From Hathewaya histolytica (GTDB taxonomy: Bacteria > Bacillota > Clostridia > Clostridiales > Clostridiaceae): a DNA stretch of 64,000 nucleotides. Below the pieces are notes generated by a model. That model worked only from the letters and a program-made list of their open reading frames with translations. It searched no databases and was not told the origin of the DNA. Below, in pieces: positions 1 through 9,330 of this stretch. The position numbers and the translations under genes were made by a program. Numbering within the stretch: the first letter of the stretch is position 1; every line of letters starts with the position of its first letter. The DNA lies in contig NZ_LR590481.1 in the NCBI RefSeq assembly GCF_901482605.1, positions 992,001 to 1,056,000 of the forward strand, read 5' to 3'.

Positions 1-97
1 CTGATACTTATATATCGGTTAAAATACTTAAAGTCTTTATAGTAAAATTAAAAAAACTTTAAGTTTTAAAATATGAAAGGGAGGGATTCCCTAAGCT

Positions 98-1789
98 ATG
101 ATAGTTTGGAAGAAAAAAGAAAGAAAAAAATTAGGGGATATGCTTGTACAAGCAGGGAAGATATCTCAAGAAGATTTAATAAAATCTTTAGAAAACCAAA
201 TAAAAACTAGAGAAAAACTTGGTCAAATACTATTAAAGTCAAATTTAATTACAGAAGATGAGCTTGTAAATTTTTTATCTGAGCAGATGAATGTTAAAAG
301 AATAGATTTATCTAATCTAGATATATCAGAAGAAGTTATAAAACTTATTCCAAAAGATGTATCAGAAAAGTATAACTTAATAGGATTTAAAGAAGAATAT
401 GGTGTTTTATGTGTAGCCATGACTGATCCTACAAATCTTTTTGCTATCGATGATTTAAGATTTATAACTCAAAAAAATATACAAACATTTATAGCTAAAA
501 GTGAGTCTATAAAGAAGGCTATAGATAAATATTATAAAAAACAAGAAAATGAAGAAACATTAGAGGATCTAAAAAAAGAATATGAGATAGAGGAAATAGA
601 AGAGGAAGAAACTGAGGAGCAAGAAGGAGTAATAAATGCGCCTACAGTTAGACTTACTAATTCTATATTAACTGGAGCTATAGATTTAAAAGCCAGTGAT
701 ATTCATGTGGAGCCTTTTGAAAAGACTGTTATAGTAAGGTATAGGGTAGACGGTGCATTAAATGAAGTTATGAATATACCTAAAACAGCTTATCCTGCAG
801 TTTCTACAAGAATGAAAATCATGGCTGGAATGAATATAGCTGAAAAAAGAATACCACAAGACGGAAGAATTCAAATGAAGATAAATGGTCTTCCATACGA
901 TTTCCGTGTAAACTCACTACCTACAATTTATGGGGAAAAAATAGTTATAAGAATACTTGATAGAACAGGTTCTCTAATAGATAGGGACATGCTTGGGTTT
1001 ACTGATCAAGAAAATAAAATGATAGATAAAATCTTGAGGCAACCTAATGGTATTTTACTTGTTACAGGACCTACGGGAAGTGGTAAGACTACAACTCTAT
1101 ACTCTTTTCTAAAAGAGATAAATACCCCAGATAAAAACATTATAACTATAGAAGACCCTATAGAATATATGCTTGATAGAATAAACCAAGTTCAGGTAAA
1201 TTCTAAAGCAGGGTTAACTTTTGCAGCAGGACTAAGAAGTATGTTAAGACAAGACCCGGACGTAATAATGGTAGGGGAAATAAGAGATGAGGAAACAGCT
1301 CAAATTGCAGTTAGGGCATCTATTACAGGACACTTTGTTTTATCTACACTTCATACCAACGATGCGCCAAGTACCATAACAAGACTTATAGATATGGGAC
1401 TTGAGTCATATTTAGTTGCAGATGCTGTAGTTGGAATTATAGCACAAAGACTTGTTAGAAGAATTTGTCCTTATTGCAAAGAACAAGTTATGTCCAATGA
1501 ATGGGAAAATGAAGTTATGAATCTTTCTCAATCAGTTCCAATATATAAAGCCACAGGATGTAAACATTGCAGTAACACAGGCTTTAAAGGAAGAGTTGCA
1601 GTCCATGAAGTTCTACTGATGAACAATGAAATAAGAAGAGTTGTAGAAAAGAAAGAGCCTATGGAAGTTATAATGGAGGCGGCAAAACGTAATGGAATGG
1701 TTAACTTATTTGGTAACTGTAGAGAGTTAGTTTTAAGAGGAGAAACCACAGTAAATGAAATGGTAAAGGTGGTGCATAGCAATGATTGA
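98..1789 (+). CDS. pilB: Type IV pilus extension ATPase PilB
   Basis: Hexameric ATPase of the GspE/PilB family that powers pilin polymerisation at the cytoplasmic face of the membrane. The 563-residue protein has an N-terminal MshEN-like domain (about residues 10-150), an acidic linker (about 155-180), and a C-terminal ATPase core. The Walker A motif GPTGSGKT is at 324-331 and is followed by IEDPIEY and GEIRDEETA boxes. A zinc tetracysteine (CPYC and CKHC) lies near residue 460-490, as is usual for extension ATPases and absent from PilT. Its end overlaps pilT by 8 bp. The start follows a GGGAGGG with a rather long spacer of about 12 nt. It heads an operon of twelve pilus genes. Confidence 0.95.
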   Translation: MIVWKKKERKKLGDMLVQAGKISQEDLIKSLENQIKTREKLGQILLKSNLITEDELVNFLSEQMNVKRIDLSNLDISEEVIKLIPKDVSEKYNLIGFKEEYGVLCVAMTDPTNLFAIDDLRFITQKNIQTFIAKSESIKKAIDKYYKKQENEETLEDLKKEYEIEEIEEEETEEQEGVINAPTVRLTNSILTGAIDLKASDIHVEPFEKTVIVRYRVDGALNEVMNIPKTAYPAVSTRMKIMAGMNIAEKRIPQDGRIQMKINGLPYDFRVNSLPTIYGEKIVIRILDRTGSLIDRDMLGFTDQENKMIDKILRQPNGILLVTGPTGSGKTTTLYSFLKEINTPDKNIITIEDPIEYMLDRINQVQVNSKAGLTFAAGLRSMLRQDPDVIMVGEIRDEETAQIAVRASITGHFVLSTLHTNDAPSTITRLIDMGLESYLVADAVVGIIAQRLVRRICPYCKEQVMSNEWENEVMNLSQSVPIYKATGCKHCSNTGFKGRVAVHEVLLMNNEIRRVVEKKEPMEVIMEAAKRNGMVNLFGNCRELVLRGETTVNEMVKVVHSND

Positions 1790-2858
1790 TATAACTAATA
1801 TAGAAGAAATTATAAGATATGCAGCAGAAGTGGATGCTACTGATATCCATTTAATTTGTGATTCTGCACCAGCAGTTAGAGTTCATAAAGAACTTTATGC
1901 CATTGAAAATGCAGAAAAACTTACACCAGAGATTTGTGTCCATCTTGCACTTAGTATAATGAGTGATAAAAACAAAGAGGAACTTCAAAGTGTAGGACAA
2001 TCTGACTTTGCATTTTCTATGGGAGATTACGGCAGATTCAGAGCTAATGTTTTTATGCAAAGAGGTAACGTATCTTTAGCACTTAGAAGAATTTCATCTA
2101 AAATACCTAACTTTGATGTTTTAAATTTACCAAAGGCAATTAAGGGTTTTAGTAATTTACATAAGGGACTTGTACTTATTACCGGAGCAACAGGAAGTGG
2201 TAAATCAACTACCTTAGCGAGTTTATTAGATATTATAAATACAGAAAAGAGAAAACATATTATAACTATTGAAGACCCTATAGAGTATTTACATGAACAT
2301 AAACTTTGTAGAGTTAATCAAAGGGAAATAGGCAACGATACGGATTCTTTTGCAGGAGCTTTAAGAGCTGCACTAAGAGAAGATCCTGATGTAGTGCTAG
2401 TAGGGGAAATGAGAGATCCTGAAACTATAAATATTGCGTTAACAGCAGCAGAAACAGGACACTTAGTGTTCTCTACATTACATACTGTAGGTGCTGCTAA
2501 AACAATAGATAGAATAATTGACGTATTCCCAGCAGATAGCCAAGGACAGATAAGAAGTCAGCTGGCTACTGTTCTAAAGGGTGTTGTGTCTCAGGAATTA
2601 GTACCTAGATGTGATAAAAAAGGTATTGTGGCTGCCTGCGAAGTTATGATAACTACACCTGCTATTAGTAACTTAATAAGAGAAGGAAAACCTCATCAAA
2701 TTAATAATATGATTCAAGGTGGGGCTGACATGGGTATGCAAACCCTAGATTCGCATTTAGCTGATCTTTGCCAAAAAGGAATTATATCCTACGATCATGC
2801 ACATGAAAGAGCGCAGGACGAAAAATTATTTAACAGCATGACAAGTAGGAGGTGGTAG
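1782..2858 (+). CDS. pilT: Type IV pilus retraction ATPase PilT
   Basis: Retraction ATPase that depolymerises the pilus for twitching motility. At 358 residues it has normal PilT length. The Walker A GATGSGKS is at 135-142, and the core carries IEDPIEYLH, GEMRDPETI and the His box region STLHTVGAAKTIDRI. It lacks the tetracysteine of PilB, which supports retraction rather than extension. Its start lies inside the end of pilB and it stops 1 bp before pilC, so translation is probably coupled. Presence of PilT suggests retractile pili. Confidence 0.95.
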   Translation: MIDITNIEEIIRYAAEVDATDIHLICDSAPAVRVHKELYAIENAEKLTPEICVHLALSIMSDKNKEELQSVGQSDFAFSMGDYGRFRANVFMQRGNVSLALRRISSKIPNFDVLNLPKAIKGFSNLHKGLVLITGATGSGKSTTLASLLDIINTEKRKHIITIEDPIEYLHEHKLCRVNQREIGNDTDSFAGALRAALREDPDVVLVGEMRDPETINIALTAAETGHLVFSTLHTVGAAKTIDRIIDVFPADSQGQIRSQLATVLKGVVSQELVPRCDKKGIVAACEVMITTPAISNLIREGKPHQINNMIQGGADMGMQTLDSHLADLCQKGIISYDHAHERAQDEKLFNSMTSRRW

Positions 2859-2859
2859 T

Positions 2860-4062
2860 ATGCCAGTTTATCAGTATACCGCTAAGAATGTTAGTGGAGA
2901 AGTTGTAACTGGAAAGTTAACTTCCGAAAATCAGCAAGAGCTTAAAAAATCTTTATATGATAAAGGTTTATTCTTAACAAAATCAAAAGAACAAGGTTCT
3001 GGATTATCTCTTGATAAGATTTTTAATAGAGTTAAGCTGAAAGAATTTGTTATCTTCTGCAGACAGTTCTCTGTAATATTAGGTGCAGGACTTACTGTAG
3101 TTGAAGGTGTTTCAATTATGTCAGATCAGACAGAAAGTAAAAAGCTTAGAGAAGTACTTTTAGATGTCCATGAGCAACTTTTAAAGGGAAGTGTATTCTC
3201 AGAGGCATTAAAAGCTCATTCAGACGTATTTCCGGAATTTTTTATAAATATGATTCAAGTTGGAGAAGCCAGTGGTTCATTAGAACTTATTTTAGATAGA
3301 CTTGCAGAGTACTACGAAAAAGAAAACAAAATGAGAAAGAAAGTAAAGGGAGCTTTAACTTATCCTATTGTAGTAATAATTGTTGCTATTGGGGTTATCT
3401 CTTTACTTATGCTTAAAGTTCTTCCTATGTTTGCGGACATGCTATCTGGCATGGGTGGAGAGCTTCCATTACTTACAAAGATAATGATGAATATTAGTAA
3501 TTTTATGGCGAAAAACTTTTTATTACTAACCCTTGTAAATGTATCTGTAGTAGGAGGCCTTGCATATTATTTCACTACAGAGGATGGAAGATATAAATGG
3601 GACGCCATCAAACTAAATGCCCCATTAATTAAAAAATTAACTGTAAAAGTAGTAACCTCAAAATTTGCTAGAAGTATGGGTATTCTTTTGAAAAGTGGTA
3701 TTCCTATTATGAATGCCATGGATATAATGACAGGACTTGTAGGAAATAAAATAATTGAGGAAAAATTTAAAGGATGTAGTGAAGAAGTAAGAGGCGGGAA
3801 AGGAATATCAAAACCATTAAAAAATATGAACATATTCCCACCAATGCTAATTCACATGGTTTCTGTTGGAGAAAACACAGGAGAACTAGACGATATGCTT
3901 ACAAGAACAGCAGTTTTCTTTGACGAAGAAGTAGAAGAAACCGTAGAACAATTAACCACACTAATAGAACCTATAATGATTATAGTACTGGGTTCTATAG
4001 TGGCAGTAATTATCTTGGCTGTTATGCTACCTATGGTTAGCGTTATGCAAAATATACAATAA
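2860..4062 (+). CDS. pilC: Type IV pilus inner-membrane platform protein PilC
   Basis: Polytopic platform protein of the GspF/PilC family that links the cytoplasmic ATPases to pilin extraction. The 400 residues contain two repeated T2SF domains (about 65-190 and 265-385). Hydrophobic segments lie near 165-190, 215-237 and 370-393. The short N-terminal part reads as MPVYQYTAKNVSGE, typical of the family. A GGAGG ribosome site sits just upstream, inside the end of pilT. Confidence 0.95.
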   Translation: MPVYQYTAKNVSGEVVTGKLTSENQQELKKSLYDKGLFLTKSKEQGSGLSLDKIFNRVKLKEFVIFCRQFSVILGAGLTVVEGVSIMSDQTESKKLREVLLDVHEQLLKGSVFSEALKAHSDVFPEFFINMIQVGEASGSLELILDRLAEYYEKENKMRKKVKGALTYPIVVIIVAIGVISLLMLKVLPMFADMLSGMGGELPLLTKIMMNISNFMAKNFLLLTLVNVSVVGGLAYYFTTEDGRYKWDAIKLNAPLIKKLTVKVVTSKFARSMGILLKSGIPIMNAMDIMTGLVGNKIIEEKFKGCSEEVRGGKGISKPLKNMNIFPPMLIHMVSVGENTGELDDMLTRTAVFFDEEVEETVEQLTTLIEPIMIIVLGSIVAVIILAVMLPMVSVMQNIQ

Positions 4063-4087
4063 TATATAAAACTTAGGAGGTTTTAAA

Positions 4088-4465
4088 ATGTCATTTTTAA
4101 AGAAACTTAAATCAAAGAAAAAAGGGTTTACCCTTATTGAGCTTATAGTAGTTATAGCAATACTAGGAATACTTGCTGCTATACTATTACCAAGATTCTC
4201 AGGGTTTACTGATAGTGCAAGGGAAAAAGCAGCAAAATCTGAAGCAAAAGCAGTATATACAGCATTAGAAACATATTATGCTGAAAAAGGTAGTTATCCA
4301 GCAACTATAAATGCTGAGGGTATGAAAGTAGCAACTAAAATAGAAGGTTCAGAGATTACTTATACTAAAGATAAAGCACCAGCATTTACTATAACAAAAG
4401 GGGAAATCACTGCAGAGTGTAATGCTGAAGGAACTATAACTACAAAGAAAGCTGAAGGAAAGTAA
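4088..4465 (+). CDS. pilA: Major type IV pilin PilA
   Basis: Structural subunit of the pilus. The 125-residue prepilin has a short basic leader ending KKKG, then FTLIELIVV, so PilD would cut after Gly13 and methylate Phe. The mature protein has Glu at +5, the residue needed for assembly. The hydrophobic N-terminal helix is followed by a small globular domain. Perfect AGGAGG is upstream (4076-4081). It has the best ribosome site of the prepilins and a 15-bp stem-loop follows it, both consistent with it being the most abundant product. Confidence 0.92.
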   Translation: MSFLKKLKSKKKGFTLIELIVVIAILGILAAILLPRFSGFTDSAREKAAKSEAKAVYTALETYYAEKGSYPATINAEGMKVATKIEGSEITYTKDKAPAFTITKGEITAECNAEGTITTKKAEGK

Positions 4466-4494
4466 GTTTAGTAACAAGTAAAACTGTATTTAAA

Positions 4495-4541
4495 AACTTA
4501 TATAATCCCTATGACTAATTCTCATGGGGATTATATAAGTT
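4495..4541. repeat. 15-bp perfect inverted repeat after pilA
   Basis: The arms 4495-4509 (AACTTATATAATCCC) and 4527-4541 are exact reverse complements with a 17-nt loop. There is no U-run behind it, so it is not a clear terminator. It lies between pilA and the minor prepilins, where a stable 3' stem could protect pilA mRNA or dampen downstream transcription. Roles are inferred. Confidence 0.7.
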
Positions 4542-4605
4542 ATAAGTAATGCACAAGTATGTTCTTATGTATTATTTATAACTTATATAAGAAGGTGGGG
4601 GTAGA

Positions 4606-4923
4606 ATGATTATTAAAAAGGCGAAAAAGGGTTTTACTCTAATTGAAATTATTGTGGTCTTAGCTATTTTGGGCATACTTCTCGGCATGACGGCTCCTAG
4701 TGTATCGAAGCAAATAAGTGCAGATAAGGAGAGGGATAGAGAGGCTCATGAGGTTATGATAAATAAAGCTATAAGACAGTATTATGCCCTTGAGGGAAAA
4801 TATCCAGTGGAAATTGCTAAACTAAAGGAAAAGAAGTTTGGTCCTAATATTGACAATGAAAAATATATATATGAGCACCAAGAAGGAGAAGAAATTAAAG
4901 AAGTGAGAGTGAAGCTAAAATGA
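4606..4923 (+). CDS. Minor type IV prepilin
   Basis: A 105-residue prepilin with leader MIIKKAKKG and then FTLIEIIVVLAILGILLGM. Cleavage is predicted after Gly9, and Glu is present at +5. The remaining domain is small and charged. The start follows GGTGGGGG. Its stop overlaps the next prepilin gene (ATGA), so the two minor pilins are probably made together. It may prime or cap pilus assembly as GspH/I-type minor pilins do. The exact class is not clear. Confidence 0.85.
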   Translation: MIIKKAKKGFTLIEIIVVLAILGILLGMTAPSVSKQISADKERDREAHEVMINKAIRQYYALEGKYPVEIAKLKEKKFGPNIDNEKYIYEHQEGEEIKEVRVKLK

Positions 4924-5414
4924 TGAAGAGGAAAAAAGGATTTACTCTTATAGAGGTTATGGTGGTAGTTGCTTTAATTTCTATTTTAATGGGTATTATT
5001 AGTGTCTTTGTTATAAATAGTAGTAGATTTGCAAGTGATAGCAAAAAGAATTTTAATTCATTAAGTGAAGCTAGAATAGCTATGTCTTATTTAACCATGA
5101 AAATAAGAGAACATGATACTGAAGGCTGTATGACTTTTAAGGATAATAGCCTAAATATTAAAGGAAATTCTTCTCCTGAAGATACAAAGAAGATAGATAA
5201 GTATTATGTATATTTTAAAGAGGGACAACTTATAGAAAAGGATTTGACCATAGGAAAGGAAAACTCCATTGCGAAAATTAATTCTTTTGAAATGGAGAGG
5301 GTAAAGGACAAAGATAAAAGAGAAACTCAGGAAGTTAATATTAAAATAGGGTATTTAAATAAGGATAATAAGGAACTTTTCTTAGAAGGAAACCTTACGA
5401 CTAATAACAAATAA
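4920..5414 (+). CDS. Minor type IV prepilin (PilW/GspJ-like)
   Basis: A 164-residue prepilin: leader MMKRKKG, then FTLIEVMVVVALISILMGI. Cleavage after Gly7 gives Glu at +5. Length and the pattern SSRFASDSKKNFNSLSEARIAMSYL resemble PilW/GspJ-like minor pilins. It overlaps the preceding prepilin by 4 bp and precedes pilM. Confidence 0.85.
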   Translation: MMKRKKGFTLIEVMVVVALISILMGIISVFVINSSRFASDSKKNFNSLSEARIAMSYLTMKIREHDTEGCMTFKDNSLNIKGNSSPEDTKKIDKYYVYFKEGQLIEKDLTIGKENSIAKINSFEMERVKDKDKRETQEVNIKIGYLNKDNKELFLEGNLTTNNK

Positions 5415-5431
5415 AAGGAGGAATACATAAA

Positions 5432-6457
5432 GTGTTTTCTAAAAAGATTACAGGAAATATACTTGGTATAGATATTGGTACAGAAAAAATATCCTTCGCT
5501 TTAGTGAAGCAAGGAGGTAAGGAAGAGGTACTTATGCTGGATTCCATAGATGTACCTAAAAGTTTAGTAGTAAATGGAGAAATAAATGACGCTCTAGCTA
5601 TTGGTGCTGAGATAAAGAAGTACATAAGTATTAAAAATTTAAAGCCTAAGGCAGTAGCACTTTCTATAGGCTCACCACAAGTTATAATAAGAGACTTTAA
5701 GATTCCTCAGGTTAAGAAAAAAGAAATTGAAAATTCCATTATAGAAGAAATTTCAAAGACTTATAGAGGAGTTTCAGAATCACATAATATAAGTTATAAA
5801 ATAACTAATGAATCCAAGTCAGAACTAAAAGGCATAGTAGCACTTTGTCCTAAAAATATAGTAGAAGATTATATTAAAGTTGGTTATGAAGTTGGAGAAG
5901 ATTTAAAATACATAGATGTAAACTCAAATACTACTGCAAAAGCTTTAAAATGCTTTACTAATTACGGTAAGAATTCTGGAAATATAGTCATGGTAGATAT
6001 AGGACTTCAAAAGTCTACAGTTAACATTATTTCTAATGGTAATTTAGTAATCAGTAGACAAGTTCCTAATGGGGGATTAGATTTAGATAAACTAATTTCA
6101 AAGGAATTTAATATATCCTTAGAAGATGCTAAAAAGAGTAAAGAACAAGGATACAATGGTATGGTAAATAAAGAATCTATGGAGACGTATTTAAGAAGTG
6201 CTTACAATGGAATAGAACAAGAAATAGGAAATACATTAAACTTCTTCATACAAAATATTAGTAAGCAAGGTATAAATAGTATAGTTTTAATTGGTGGGGG
6301 AAGTAAAGTTTCAGGTATAGACAATTATTTCCAGGAAATATTCAAAATACCTACTGTAATATTAGGAGAATCAGATTTAAATAATAAAAAAGTAAAAAAT
6401 TCAGATATGCTTTCAATGTTTATGCCTGCCATTGGAGCAGCAATAAGGGAGGACTAA
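5432..6457 (+). CDS. pilM: Type IV pilus assembly protein PilM
   Basis: Actin/FtsA-fold cytoplasmic protein that binds the N-terminus of PilN and couples the PilNO alignment complex to the ATPases. The 341 residues start with LGIDIGTEKISFALV (phosphate-1 motif) and include MVDIGLQKSTVNI and the adenosine motif VLIGGGSKVSGI. The start is GTG at 5432, preceded by AAAGGAGG. It is followed after 4 bp by pilN. Confidence 0.92.
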   Translation: MFSKKITGNILGIDIGTEKISFALVKQGGKEEVLMLDSIDVPKSLVVNGEINDALAIGAEIKKYISIKNLKPKAVALSIGSPQVIIRDFKIPQVKKKEIENSIIEEISKTYRGVSESHNISYKITNESKSELKGIVALCPKNIVEDYIKVGYEVGEDLKYIDVNSNTTAKALKCFTNYGKNSGNIVMVDIGLQKSTVNIISNGNLVISRQVPNGGLDLDKLISKEFNISLEDAKKSKEQGYNGMVNKESMETYLRSAYNGIEQEIGNTLNFFIQNISKQGINSIVLIGGGSKVSGIDNYFQEIFKIPTVILGESDLNNKKVKNSDMLSMFMPAIGAAIRED

Positions 6458-6461
6458 ATAC

Positions 6462-6995
6462 ATGAGGGATATAAACTTTTTAAAGAATAATAGCATATTA
6501 AAGCAAAACAATTCTTCAGAGCGTACTGCAAAATTATTAGGAACCTCATTGAAAGTAGTAGTTGTGTTAGTAGTTTTAGGATATGCTGCAGTTTTTGCTA
6601 TTAACTATGTTCTTGGACTTAGAACTGATATGGTAAAAACTGATATGGCACAATATTCAGAGGTTATCGAATTAAATGAAAAAATTAAAACTTATACTAG
6701 ACGTATGAGCGATATTTCTAGCATAGTTGAAAAATCAGAAAAAAACATAGTAATGAATTCGGATAGATTAAAATCTATTGGAGAGATAATGCCAGATAAT
6801 GTATCTTTATTAAATTACACTACAGGTGAAGGAAGTAAAATATCCATAGAAGGTAGAGCTTCAGATAAAGCTGGTATTGCTTACTTTATGTACAATCTTA
6901 AAAATAGTAAATTTTTTAAAGATGCAGAGTTAAAGGCTATAAACAATACAAATAATAAAAATGCAGAATATACATTTTTAGTTGAATTAAAGTAA
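6462..6995 (+). CDS. pilN: Type IV pilus assembly protein PilN
   Basis: Bitopic membrane protein of the alignment subcomplex. It has 177 residues, a short cytoplasmic N-terminus with the PilM-binding INFL-type motif (RDINFLKNN), one membrane helix near 28-50, a coiled-coil and a small periplasmic-type ferredoxin-like domain. Gene order pilM-pilN-pilO supports the call. Confidence 0.88.
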   Translation: MRDINFLKNNSILKQNNSSERTAKLLGTSLKVVVVLVVLGYAAVFAINYVLGLRTDMVKTDMAQYSEVIELNEKIKTYTRRMSDISSIVEKSEKNIVMNSDRLKSIGEIMPDNVSLLNYTTGEGSKISIEGRASDKAGIAYFMYNLKNSKFFKDAELKAINNTNNKNAEYTFLVELK

Positions 6996-7013
6996 GAGAA
7001 AAGGAGGGATAGC

Positions 7014-8225
7014 ATGAAAACTAAATTTAAGCTTGATTTAAAAACAAAAGTATCTATGTCTGAAAAAGAAAAAACCTTAGTGATGGTTCTTCTACTTGTT
7101 GTTATAGTTTATGTAGCAAAGACTTTTCTATTTGCATCGAAAATTGAGGAGTTATCATCTACTATATCAGAATATGATAAAGTTAGAAAAAAACATACTA
7201 TGTTAAAAGAACAAAGTAAAGAAATACCTAAACTTAAAAAACAGGAAAAAGAACTTTCTTTTAAATATAAAAGAATGGAAAGACAAGTACCTCCTTATAT
7301 GTCAGAGGCTAGTACAATACTTATAATGGATCAAGAAGCAAAGGCATCATCACTAAATATTAAAGCTATATCCTTTGATAAGGTAGATTATATAGAAAAA
7401 GATACATATTTAAACCAAAGTAAAGAGGCTTCGGAATCTAAAGAAGGCGCAGAAAAAGAAGGCAAAAGTGGAGAAGCTTCTAAAGCAAATAGTAATCCTT
7501 CAGAAAATAGAAATACAAAAGGTCCAAAGGTTATTTTAACTGATATGAGCATTGGCTATGAAGGAAACTATGATGCGGTTTATAAATTTATAAAAAGATT
7601 AGAAGAGCATGAAAGAAAAATATTTATAAATCAAGTATCTATGAATATAGGGGATGCAAAAGGCCTTAAAGGAAATTTAAAGTTACAGTTAATAAGTTAT
7701 GCAGAAAATGATGAGGAAATAAAAGAAAAATTAACTCTTCCAGAAAATAAGGGTAAGTTTAACTTGTTTAACGTAAGTGGAGAGGCGATTCAGGATTTAT
7801 ATAGTAAAAGCTATTATACTCCAAACATGGTTCTAAATATTAAGCCTTATAATGAAGAAGGACCTAAATACATATTTTCAGAGTACGGGAAGACAGAAAA
7901 TGAAATATATAGTAATGGTCTAAGTTCTTCAGAAGGAAAGTTGAAAATAGAAAAATTAGACAAAAATTTTAGAATAACTTATTCCTTAGGTAAAGTTTCT
8001 AAAACTATTGAAAAAGAAATAAAACCTAAAGATAACACTTTAAGATTAGATGTAATTTCTCATAAAAGAGTTAATGTAGATGACAAAATGGAAATGAAAA
8101 TGGAAATAGAAAATAAAACACCATATGTAATAGAAGTTAATGTAGTTAATGACGATTTAGACAAACCTATTTTTACTCTTAAGAAAGATGAAAAAAATGT
8201 TGCTTTAAAAAGGGTGAATAGATAA
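7014..8225 (+). CDS. pilO: Type IV pilus assembly protein PilO with long C-terminal extension
   Basis: PilN partner in the alignment complex. A membrane helix lies near residues 22-42, then a coiled-coil (about 45-95) and a PilO-like domain that ends near residue 245. A charged, low-complexity insert (about 135-165) and an extra domain of about 150 residues at the C-terminus make it (403 aa) twice the usual PilO length. The C-terminal domain is beta-rich and I do not recognise it. Confidence 0.8.
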   Translation: MKTKFKLDLKTKVSMSEKEKTLVMVLLLVVIVYVAKTFLFASKIEELSSTISEYDKVRKKHTMLKEQSKEIPKLKKQEKELSFKYKRMERQVPPYMSEASTILIMDQEAKASSLNIKAISFDKVDYIEKDTYLNQSKEASESKEGAEKEGKSGEASKANSNPSENRNTKGPKVILTDMSIGYEGNYDAVYKFIKRLEEHERKIFINQVSMNIGDAKGLKGNLKLQLISYAENDEEIKEKLTLPENKGKFNLFNVSGEAIQDLYSKSYYTPNMVLNIKPYNEEGPKYIFSEYGKTENEIYSNGLSSSEGKLKIEKLDKNFRITYSLGKVSKTIEKEIKPKDNTLRLDVISHKRVNVDDKMEMKMEIENKTPYVIEVNVVNDDLDKPIFTLKKDEKNVALKRVNR

Positions 8226-9305
8226 ATGAAAAAAAATAAAGGCTTTACTTTAATAGAAGTTATAATATCAATAGCTATAATTTCTATAGTAGGTTTTTCA
8301 GTAATGAACATGTTTAATACTTCTACTAAAGTTAATAGAAATGCAAAGGAATTAGATTATGCTAATTTAAAGGCTACTAACACAGTAGAGAAAATTAAAA
8401 ATGCCCCCTTAGAGTTTACAAAGACTATGGATCTAAGGGATGAAGCTTATTTTAAGGGTGAGCAAGGAGTTATTAATAAGGAAGATGCTGACAGATTAAT
8501 AAAGAAGTATGCTAAGGTTATATATTACGACTATAGTTGGAACGAAGTATCTAAAAAGAAAGATGCTAAATTTAAGGCAACGGTTAATTTAACTGAAGAA
8601 AGATTTCTTGGAAAACCCACATCAGTTAAACCTAAGAAGTATATAACTAACTCAACAAAAGAACCAACTATTTATGGGAATGCCACAGATTATCTTATAA
8701 TAGCTGTAAACATACCGAAAGAGGCTAGGGCTCCAGGTATTAATGCAGATTTTGAAACCTATGTTTTAGAGGATTTTACCAAGGAAAAATTTAATGAGTG
8801 GTTATATTCAGAAGGTGGGCATAAAGAAGGTGGATATAAAGAAGTTTATATTAATCGAATAATGCGTAAAGATGGCTTAAATAGAAAAGATGCCCAAGAT
8901 AAGTATTATCTTACTAAGAATCTGGGATATGATACATTTAGACTATATGCTTTAAGAGATATGCAATTAGAATGGCAACATGACTATGAAGTGGCTACGG
9001 GTGTTGATGGACGTTCTATTGATAGTATTCCATTTTATTTAAAATTTAATAATCCCAATAAGAAATATAATATTGAAGTTTTAAATGATTGCAGTAAAAA
9101 GTTGGATATTTATATAGTAGGTGATGAAACTAAGGCTATAAAAAAGAACACTAAATTTAATCTAGCACAGGGGACCTTTAGCACAACCTATTTAAATGAG
9201 GGTAGAGTATATGAAACAAAATTTCATGGGAATGTAACAGTAAGTTCAGTAGATAATAAAAGAACTCTTTCAAAATTACCAATAAATCAGTATAGACCTA
9301 ATTAG
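8226..9305 (+). CDS. Type IV prepilin, PilV-like, with large globular domain
   Basis: A 359-residue prepilin: leader MKKNKG followed by FTLIEVIISIAIISIVGFS, with predicted cleavage after Gly6 and Glu at +5. The globular part is large (about 330 residues) and rich in charged and aromatic residues. It begins directly after the pilO stop. Large minor pilins usually sit at the pilus tip, which fits its neighbour at 9331. Confidence 0.82.
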   Translation: MKKNKGFTLIEVIISIAIISIVGFSVMNMFNTSTKVNRNAKELDYANLKATNTVEKIKNAPLEFTKTMDLRDEAYFKGEQGVINKEDADRLIKKYAKVIYYDYSWNEVSKKKDAKFKATVNLTEERFLGKPTSVKPKKYITNSTKEPTIYGNATDYLIIAVNIPKEARAPGINADFETYVLEDFTKEKFNEWLYSEGGHKEGGYKEVYINRIMRKDGLNRKDAQDKYYLTKNLGYDTFRLYALRDMQLEWQHDYEVATGVDGRSIDSIPFYLKFNNPNKKYNIEVLNDCSKKLDIYIVGDETKAIKKNTKFNLAQGTFSTTYLNEGRVYETKFHGNVTVSSVDNKRTLSKLPINQYRPN

Positions 9306-9330
9306 GTCTATACTTTTAAGGGGGAACATT

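Noticed and set aside
1-97. c-di-GMP riboswitch before the pilus operon
   Set aside because: The 97 bases in the window lack the conserved aptamer motifs; a riboswitch might lie further upstream but cannot be seen here.
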